Assembly: GCA_029204225.1 (NCBI GenBank)
Contig: CM055108.1
Location: 19,255,779 to 19,281,278, forward strand
Direction of reading: 5' to 3'
Origin: Diphasiastrum complanatum
Taxonomy: Eukaryota > Streptophyta > Lycopodiopsida > Lycopodiales > Lycopodiaceae
Length of the DNA stretch: 25,500 bases
The notes under the pieces are model-generated. The model was not told where the DNA came from, searched no databases, and worked only from the letters and a program-made list of their open reading frames with translations. The translations under genes and the position numbers were made by a program. Positions 19,419 through 25,500 of the stretch are shown piece after piece (position 1 is the stretch's first letter; every line of letters starts with the position of its first letter).

Positions 19419-19892
19419 ATGTATGCTCTTAAGTCATGTAAGAGCAAAAGTAATTTGTTCACTCATAGTCTGAAAATCTGTATTGAGGCAAATTGTAAAC
19501 TCTTTATGAGAGTAAGTGAATCATCTTCTAAAGACACTTATCTCCATAATGAAGTATTTAGCCTCATTGGATCTGAGATTAGCATGGTAAACAAGCATGA
19601 AGATATGATGCAAACACTTTGTTATTATAGCATGCATAGTCTTGCCAATTTGGATAAGTCTAATTCTCGAGATCATGGTAACATGATGTTAGATCTTTGT
19701 GATCCTAATAAGTCAAGAAGAAATCTTTATTTTCTCATGGAGGAGCATGCACATGAAGGAGGAGCAAGCCTCAAAGTCAAGCATCTACATGAAATTTGGA
19801 AGGAATCAATTTCGAAGATGCTAGAATGGTGCAAATCTCTCAAGTTCATCAAAGATGTCAACATCAAAGAAGCCCTATTATGGATATGGTGA
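19419..19892 (+). CDS. C4 ORF2: 157-residue protein of unknown family
   Basis: Starts at ATG 19419. Residues 23-54 (19485-19580) repeat the ORF1 module with pattern CKL-x-MR-x-SE and DTY-x-H. The rest (MVNKHEDMMQ, ANLDKSNSRD, EEHAHEGGAS) has no recognised domain. It may be a diverged second copy of a once longer reading frame, not a separate gene. It lies in the position where RT and RNase H would be in an autonomous relative. Confidence 0.45.
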   Translation: MYALKSCKSKSNLFTHSLKICIEANCKLFMRVSESSSKDTYLHNEVFSLIGSEISMVNKHEDMMQTLCYYSMHSLANLDKSNSRDHGNMMLDLCDPNKSRRNLYFLMEEHAHEGGASLKVKHLHEIWKESISKMLEWCKSLKFIKDVNIKEALLWIW

Positions 19893-20023
19893 TTTCAGAT
19901 CAACATCAAGCTCATTGGCTGATCTTCACACCTTTTGAACCAGCAAAGATCAATTCAGCCCATGGAGTCAAGTTCAAGATCATCATGTTTTCCATCAAGC
20001 AAAATTTACCAAGCTAGATTTTT

Positions 20024-20032
20024 GAGGAGGAG
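20024..20032 (+). other. C4 polypurine tract
   Basis: GAGGAGGAG immediately before the 3' LTR TGTG start, the plus-strand primer site. Confidence 0.9.
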
Positions 20033-20860
20033 TGTGAAAAATGCAAAAATAAGGTTGGTAGAGGCCAAAAATCTTGTATATAGATAAACACACATGTGTG
20101 GAGCCTCTTAACACGTGTGAAACTAGTGTACTTGTCATGTACCATAATCATATAGGATGTACATATGATTTAATTCAAGTTCTAGTGGCTAAAAAGGCCA
20201 AAAACTAGTTTTCTAGACATATGACACATGGCATCAATCTATTGATTGCATGAGCCACATCCTTTGGTTAGGTGTCATATCACATGTAGAGATAGCTCAC
20301 ATGTGTGGAATAAGCTGAAGTAGGCGAATTTAGACTTCTAGAAGATTTCCAAGTAGATCTCCATATAGAAGGAAAATGGACCAAAAGTGCTCAAAATAGA
20401 AGGTTTTGTCCAAGTGTTAGTTTTGCATGATGAATCATCATATGAAAAGCACCTTCACACATGTGGGATCAAAGGGATGATCAGTACCATGAGCTCTCAC
20501 TTATTGTATATATAGAGCCACATTTGGCCATAATCAATGTGAGACACCAATCTTGGTTTTGGAAGCAATTTTGAGTGATTCTCTCCGTTTGTCTACATTT
20601 GTTTTGATTGTTTTGAGGTTCTATCAATGTGTACTTGATTTTTAGGTTGGAGTTCGTACTCAGACAATGTTTCACACATGTGAAACTAGAAAGTACACTT
20701 ACCTTCAATTAATGATTGTTCTTGTTAGGATTTTGTGTCTAGAATTGATCTAGATTGATCTTAATCTGAAGTAGATTGATAGATCAAGTAATCTGACAAC
20801 CAATCCCTCTTGAGGATCAGATTAGGATCCACTCTTGGTCCTTTTTTTACTTTTTGCACA
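20033..20860 (+). repeat. C4 3' LTR (828 bp)
   Basis: Matches 15566-16396 end to end. TATA box at 20507-20514. The first palindrome pair (20089-20100 and 20112-20117) keeps the 20-bp spacing. The second pair has lost bases, so its centres are 17 bp apart. The U5 palindrome has changed from CG to CA at its centre. Confidence 0.95.
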
Positions 20861-20865
20861 TTCAT
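20861..20865 (+). repeat. Target-site duplication of C4, right copy
   Basis: TTCAT directly after the 3' LTR. Removing C4 and one copy rejoins the C3 frame on the minus strand. Confidence 0.95.
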
Positions 20866-22080
20866 GACCCAGAATGATACCTTCTCTGTTTGCAAAGATG
20901 ACTTCTTTATAATTCTTATCGAAAATGGTACATTTCTTCGAATTGAACAAGGCTCTTCAGCCTTGATCAGTGTGCTTGCTGATTGACAATAAATTTTTGG
21001 TCAGTTTGGGTACGTAGAGTACATCCTTGAGTAAGCTCAATTTACCATTTGGAAGATAAAGACGCATAAATACATGAGTCACCGAAGTAAATATACTTTA
21101 AATCTGCTGGTGTGAGGTCTTCGAATAAGTACTTACATGAAGTCATGTGCTGAGAAGCACCATAATTGAGATACCAATCCAATGCACCTCTAATGGATTC
21201 ATCTTGTATCATTAGTAGAGTTGGGTCTTCATGAGAGATTCTGACAGAATCAAATCCTCCATCTTGCCCCATCTTCTTTTTTACTTCATTGTGCTTGAGA
21301 ACTTGAGAATTTTTGATGTCGTGATTGGTTCTCTTGCAGTATTTGTAGAAGAGTCTGGTCTTAAGCTTTTGATGAGTTCAATTGCTATTGTGATTGCTAG
21401 TCTGAATCAGTTTGCTCAACTTTTGTCTTCTTGTCCTTCAAAGATTTCTTTCTTCTGGAGCTGTTGCTTATTCGAATAGAGAGCGACTGTCTTTGAATTC
21501 GATGTAGATAAGCTTTTCCTTTTTACTTCTTCCCACAATAAACGTGTTGTCACCTTTTGCAGAGACAAGTCAGGAGCATTGCTAAGTAGCAATACTAGAT
21601 TGTCATAAGAGGGAGGAAGACTGGATAGAAGAGACATGTTAGCATCTTCGTCCGATATTGACGAGCCTATTGCAACTAACTAATTGAGTAGCTGTTGAAT
21701 TCATTTAGATGATCAGTGATGGAGGTTGCTTCACTCATCTTAAGTGAAAGAAACTTCTTTCTCAAAAAGAGACGAGTCGATACATCTGTCATTTTGTATA
21801 GACCAGTAAGAATGTCCCATGCCTCTTTGGAGTTGGAACAATTAGCTACATGAGCCATTTGTGAACCTTTAAGATTCAGAGATACAATGGCAAGAGGTTT
21901 GCCATCCTTAGCTTCCCAGGTGGTCAGTATGTTAGGTTCAGCTGGCTTGGCTATCGAACCATTGACGTATCCTCAGAGTTCTTTTTTAGTGAGTATCATC
22001 TTCATTTTGAACTTCCACATGTGGAAGTCATCACCGTTGAACTTATTGATCAAGCAGATTTCTGAAGGTGTACCTTCCAT
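20866..22080 (-). pseudogene. C3 Copia gag and protease, decayed
   Basis: Starts at ATG 22080 (MEGTPSEICLINKFNGDDFH, then MWKFKMKMIL), a UBN2-type Copia gag. An in-frame stop follows TKKEL near 21975. MAHVANCSNSKEAWDIL and KKFLSLKMSE continue the gag, then a stop near 21680. SSLPPSYDNLVLLL and the following lysine-rich region run to 21416. A damaged zinc knuckle (YKYCKRTNHDIKN) is near 21330-21370. Protease reads NYGASQHMT where DSGAS is expected, so the catalytic Asp is Asn (codon 21167-21165). The frame reaches 20866 and resumes at 15560 across C4. Confidence 0.9.
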
Positions 22081-22140
22081 GATGAATGGTCTAAGAAATT
22101 GTAAAATAGTCTCAAATACTAATAGTAGTTTGGAACGATT

Positions 22141-22152
22141 GCTCTGATACCG
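22141..22152 (-). other. C3 primer-binding site
   Basis: Minus strand CGGTATCAGAGC, three bases from the LTR end. It has one mismatch at its first base from the usual TGGTATCAGAGC. Confidence 0.85.
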
Positions 22153-22155
22153 CTT

Positions 22156-23097
22156 TGTTGGGTCTCTTGTGATTAAGTGCAGAATAGAAAAGAGAACTCA
22201 ACATACAAATTATAATAGGAGCATTACCAAAGTTTCAGACCTTAATCTAGATCGACATGAGGAATGTCTTGTAGGTCCATGAAGGGAGCAAAACGGTTAG
22301 GCATCTGAGACAACCATGTTTCCTTCGAGGTTAGACATTTTGAATGGAGCGAGTATCAATAAGAGAGAAAATATCAGAAAGCATGCACAATGAATTCCTC
22401 ATAAGAAAATAGAGAATCTGAATTAAGTTGTTGTGAATACAATGATCAGATCATGATCCTGTGCCCTCAAATGGTTCAAAGTAATAATGCACTATGTGTT
22501 GTGATCTTACTTAACTAGCTATAGATAGAATAACTATCTCTATTTCTTGAATAGCTTTCACTCTCTCAAATATCTCTGATCCTAAGGAATCCGATAATCA
22601 GATGATTAAGATACAATGGAGGTCGTGAAGGAACTCTGAATCACGCTAGATTATTATTTGTCTTCTTATCGCTCATCCATCCATTCATCACTCTTCTCAC
22701 TTGCATACTTATTCCTGAGTTGTCGTTATGTATATATACATGGAACAGTTACAATGACTGTGTGGGCAACGAGCATGAAATAATGTAGTTACTAAAAGGT
22801 ACTAAAGTGAACTATAACGTAGTCTTGCGTGGACAGGGCAGAGCAAGTTGACAAGATAATGATGACGTGGAACTCGAACTCGAACTCGAAGGATGTCGAA
22901 GAATTCGATGTCGATCCTGCTTCTACTTCAGTTGATTGATTGCACATATGTTCGACTTCAGAGAGTAAGGCTACAATGTCATTGTAGAGAGAGAGTACAT
23001 ATTTACGTGGTATACTGGTGCTCAAGATTCAAATTTGAGTGAGTCAAACTCGAATGACTCAAATTCGGGTGTGTCGGAGTGAAGCTTGATTCCAACA
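22156..23097 (-). repeat. 5' LTR of C3 (942 bp)
   Basis: On the minus strand it begins TGTTGGAATC (23097 leftwards) and ends ACCCAACA, giving a 6-bp TGTTGG/CCAACA inverted repeat. A TATATATA box lies at about 22730-22738. Near its start are TGAGTCA (23040-23046) and TGACTCA (23055-23061), and an AACTCG triplet repeat lies at 22871-22888. The matching 3' LTR is not in the window. Confidence 0.85.
23040..23061. promoter_or_regulatory. Paired TGA(G/C)TCA sites in C3 U3
   Basis: TGAGTCA and TGACTCA, centres 15 bp apart, match the GCN4/AP-1-type bZIP core. They lie about 40-60 bases inside the LTR start, where U3 enhancers sit. Binding is inferred from the motif only. Confidence 0.35.
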
Positions 23098-23394
23098 ATT
23101 TGGATATGGTGGATTATTTCATGATCCATTCCAAGCATGTTCAATGTATTTCATGTTTATTTTTGCATTTTCAACAACAAATTGTCGTTAGGAAGTATTT
23201 TTTGTGATAAACTGCGAAACAATAATATTTTTGTAGAAATGAGTGCATGAACATAGACCCTAACAAACAATATTATGTGTACAAATATCAATTGTACTTG
23301 AACAATGATGCAACACTTCAAAGATTCTATTTATACTTAGCTTGTAGGTTTAGAAAAAATTGTTCCTTCTCTCCCGCTCACGGAACTTGAGGCT
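23098..23394. other. Spacer between C3 and LINE relic
   Basis: AT-rich sequence with no gene or repeat recognised. Confidence 0.5.
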
Positions 23395-24200
23395 GTTTGG
23401 TTACCCATGTTTCTAGAGATTGAAGTTGGCTTCTCACTTTTCACTTCTTGGTGGCCATGTAAATGTTTGCACTATCTTTAAATGCAATTTTTTGTTTGAT
23501 ATTTTCAACGTTTACGCTCGTAACTCTCCTAACACTTCCTTAGACCATTGGAATGCTATTTCTCCGTCCAACTCTCTTCCTTATATCATTACGAGAGACT
23601 TTAATATGTACATCCATCCTTTGGACGGTCCTATTGCATCTCTTATGCTGAAAGGAGAGCTTGGGATTGTATGGTGGATAACTTTTGTTGTTTTGAAGCT
23701 CTTACACTTTGAAACTCCCCTCGGCTTCATTTCTTGGACTAATGGTCGCTCCCCTCCCTTCTTTACCTCGGCTAGACTTGTAGATTCTATCTATCTAATA
23801 ACAGAAATGGGCCACCCCCATATGCTGCACTACTATCCCCTCTTTTCCTCTTTCGGACCACCTCCTTGTTAATTTTGTTAATCTATACTTGAGACTCTTT
23901 CCTACCAAAACCTCAAAATGACATTCTGTCTTTATCATGTGTTCGAGATCCTTCATCCGATTGCAAGGAAAACTTGCCAATTCTTATTCCTCTCTTTATG
24001 AGTCCCTCAAACATACTCTTTCCTCCATCTTACTGACCCTTCTCCTCATGCGAACGAATTTATTGCAACCATCAACTAGCTCAAAATTCTCGATCACTCT
24101 AAAGCTGCCATTTTTATGCAAGAGAACTCACCTGAATTAGCTTAGTGAAGAGGACCTTCCCTCTGCTTTCTTCTTCCATAAACTTTATATCTCAACATAG
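23395..24200 (+). pseudogene. LINE (L1-type) ORF2 relic, endonuclease and following linker
   Basis: FNVYARN (about 23498-23520), YIITRDFNMYIHP (the APE endonuclease GDFN motif with Gly changed to Arg), FISWTNGR (FTWxN motif) and SARL followed by HYYPLFSSFG (SDH-type end) appear in the right order. Further on, about 24148-24185, EEDLPSAFFFHK matches the EGDxNSKFFH motif just before LINE RT. Stops and frameshifts break the frame, and RT itself is missing, cut by the LTR sequence that follows. A LINE endonuclease nicks the target DNA to prime reverse transcription. Confidence 0.8.
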
Positions 24201-24213
24201 AAGGGATATAAAG

Positions 24214-25462
24214 TCCTACACCAAGGGTACACTATCCAAGCAAGCCGCAACAAAGCAACACGAGAGAATCAGATGGTGGACAAACCAACCCAACAAAACC
24301 TAGATCAAATGGGTCTAGCTCCCAAAATATGGATCAATCCCTCACAAGGGACAGAGGTGTCAACCCAACATGTAGCTACCAATCACACAATCAAGCATAC
24401 AGTAGTGAGATTCCAATGGGTGTACTTATACCCTCCAAGGCCCATGCACCACTAGTAGTGCACCGTGACACCTCATTGGACACCTATGCATAGCCCATCT
24501 GGGCCACATTAACCAGTTCCCCTATGACTCACTGATAGACCCATAATAATGCATCGTCAAGTGTTTATCCTTCAACCATTAATTATGAGCAAATGAGGGC
24601 CCCAAACCCCTCGCAATCATAATTAACTTATGGGTCATGGTAGGCCTACTGACCTCTAGCGAGAAACAATCCGAGATCAAATGTCCTTATTCAAGTTTTG
24701 ACCTCAGAACTTAAAGCTAAAGAAGTTCCTTTTCAGGCTACCTTCCTGTTCCAAGGAATCATCGTCGTCTGTGTGACCTTTCCATCGAATCAGATGCTTG
24801 GTATTAAAGCCAAAAGTTCTCGTGTATCCTATGCACAAAACCTTCCAAATGAATCTCAAAAATACTACAATAATACAAAAAAAAAAAATTTGTAATTTAA
24901 GTCAAATAACTGTTAGGCTTTCTCCTCACCTTGGGTGTCATGTGCCAAATCCAAAACTAATAGCAATAACAATGAAGTAAAGCTAATAGCAAGAAAATAA
25001 CAAGACAATCATGATAGCATATCAATAGAAAGCTAGAAACATGGAGATTACCATAGAATCACAGTAGTAATGAAAGAAAGAGTACAAGATATGAACATGA
25101 GCATTGATTCATGTGGATAGGGCACATGAGACCTAGCAATGGAGATCCCTATGGCTCACATTCACAAGGAAGCTAGAAGCTCTCACTTGCAAATGAGCCA
25201 AAAGATTCACAAAATGATATCTCTTGCCTAGTTATAGACAATGCTCTTAACTTAACTATCTTGAGAGATAATTAGCGCTTGTTAAGTATTATTCAAACTA
25301 CATTGGGCCCTTGTTGGCCTGTAATCCTTATTAATTACTTTGGAGGGCCTAAAGAGAGAACCGCCTTGTTATTAAGGCTAATAGCTCCTTTTAGACCTTC
25401 AAAGCTTACAATGGATATTATATTGCCTTGAAAAAGCACTGATGTACTAAAAGTACATGACA
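24214..25462 (-). repeat. 3' LTR of a minus-strand Gypsy-like element (left edge uncertain)
   Basis: The right edge is firm: on the minus strand the LTR begins TGTCATGTAC at 25462, directly after a purine tract. A TATAAGT box on the minus strand is at 24430-24424. The left edge is not fixed; it must lie between the LINE relic and about 24280. No ORF in it is credible. Confidence 0.6.
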
Positions 25463-25470
25463 CTCCCCCT
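25463..25470 (-). other. Polypurine tract of the right-edge Gypsy-like element
   Basis: Minus strand AGGGGGAG adjoins the LTR start TGTCATG. The remaining bases to 25500 read on the minus strand as a short pol-like tail. Confidence 0.7.
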
Positions 25471-25500
25471 ACTTAAACATTTTTGTCCTAAAAAATGAAG
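25471..25500 (-). other. Probable pol 3' end of the right-edge Gypsy-like element
   Basis: Only 30 bases are visible. One minus frame reads FLRTKMFK before a stop, comparable in place and wording to the decayed segment at 1040-1080. The interior lies outside the window. Confidence 0.35.

Larger units (their letters stand above)
15566..20860 (+). mobile_element. Complete nested LTR retrotransposon C4, apparently non-autonomous
   Basis: All structural hallmarks are present: LTRs at 15566-16396 and 20033-20860, PBS at 16397, PPT at 20024-20032 and TTCAT duplications. It lies inside the gag-pol of C3 in the opposite direction. The 3.6-kb interior has a 1.6-kb leader and two ORFs (18001-19170, 19419-19892). 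I could not read an integrase DDE core, YVDD or RNase H in any frame. Remnants match C1: the gag start, the zinc knuckle and the integrase-RT linker. It would therefore need proteins supplied by a relative, as in TR-GAG or LARD-type elements. LTR identity is about 97% by eye, with roughly 22 substitutions and half a dozen small indels. Confidence 0.95.

Noticed and set aside
20481-20708. Minus-strand 75-codon ORF
   Set aside because: It lies wholly in the C4 3' LTR and has no family; an LTR is not expected to encode it.

Overview
This is a stretch of nuclear genome from a land plant. The evidence is one spliced gene with plant CLC-c/g-type sequence and GT-AG introns, set among decayed LTR retrotransposons, a LINE and a hAT relic. 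The heavy Copia/Gypsy load, the AT-rich spacers and the apparent loss of the 5' exons beyond a long flank would suit a large-genome plant such as a gymnosperm. That taxon is a guess from texture only.

Layout. 1-2040 holds a dead hAT transposase relic (about 200-720), a possible Gypsy 3' end on the minus strand (about 1030-1080) and a 39-bp tandem repeat (1780-1886). 2395-2602 is an approximately 100-bp duplication. 3235-5724 carries the last four exons of a CLC chloride channel/antiporter gene (602 residues seen, + strand); the first roughly 200 residues are not in the window. 5725-8203 is spacer, with an isolated promoter-like block at 6307-6340.

8204-23097 is a nest of four Copia-type retroelements, here called C1 to C4. 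C1 (+, from 8204) has an LTR, a primer-binding site and a broken gag-pol that stops inside reverse transcriptase near 11950. C2 (+, LTR 11991-12637) has a PBS and a short gag-like ORF; a + strand RT fragment (13504-14040) lies downstream. C3 (minus) has its 5' LTR at 22156-23097 and gag-protease at 22080-20866. Its integrase and N-terminal RT resume at 15560-14040, because the complete element C4 (15566-20860, +) is inserted between them. C4 has two approximately 830-bp LTRs about 97% identical by eye, perfect TTCAT target-site duplications, a PBS and a PPT. It has no recognisable integrase, RT or RNase H, so it looks non-autonomous. Its remaining coding matches C1 at the gag start, the zinc knuckle and the integrase-RT linker, and it also carries a duplicated 32-residue module that I cannot assign.

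23395-24200 is a LINE endonuclease relic. From about 24214 to the right edge lies the 3' LTR of a minus-strand Gypsy-like element whose body lies beyond the window.

The only plausible functional host gene is the CLC gene. The most unusual signal is a set of CACACGTGTG-type palindromes in the Copia LTRs and leaders, in pairs with centres 20 or 21 bp apart. I did not find a convincing new multi-gene system; the notable material is retroelement biology.
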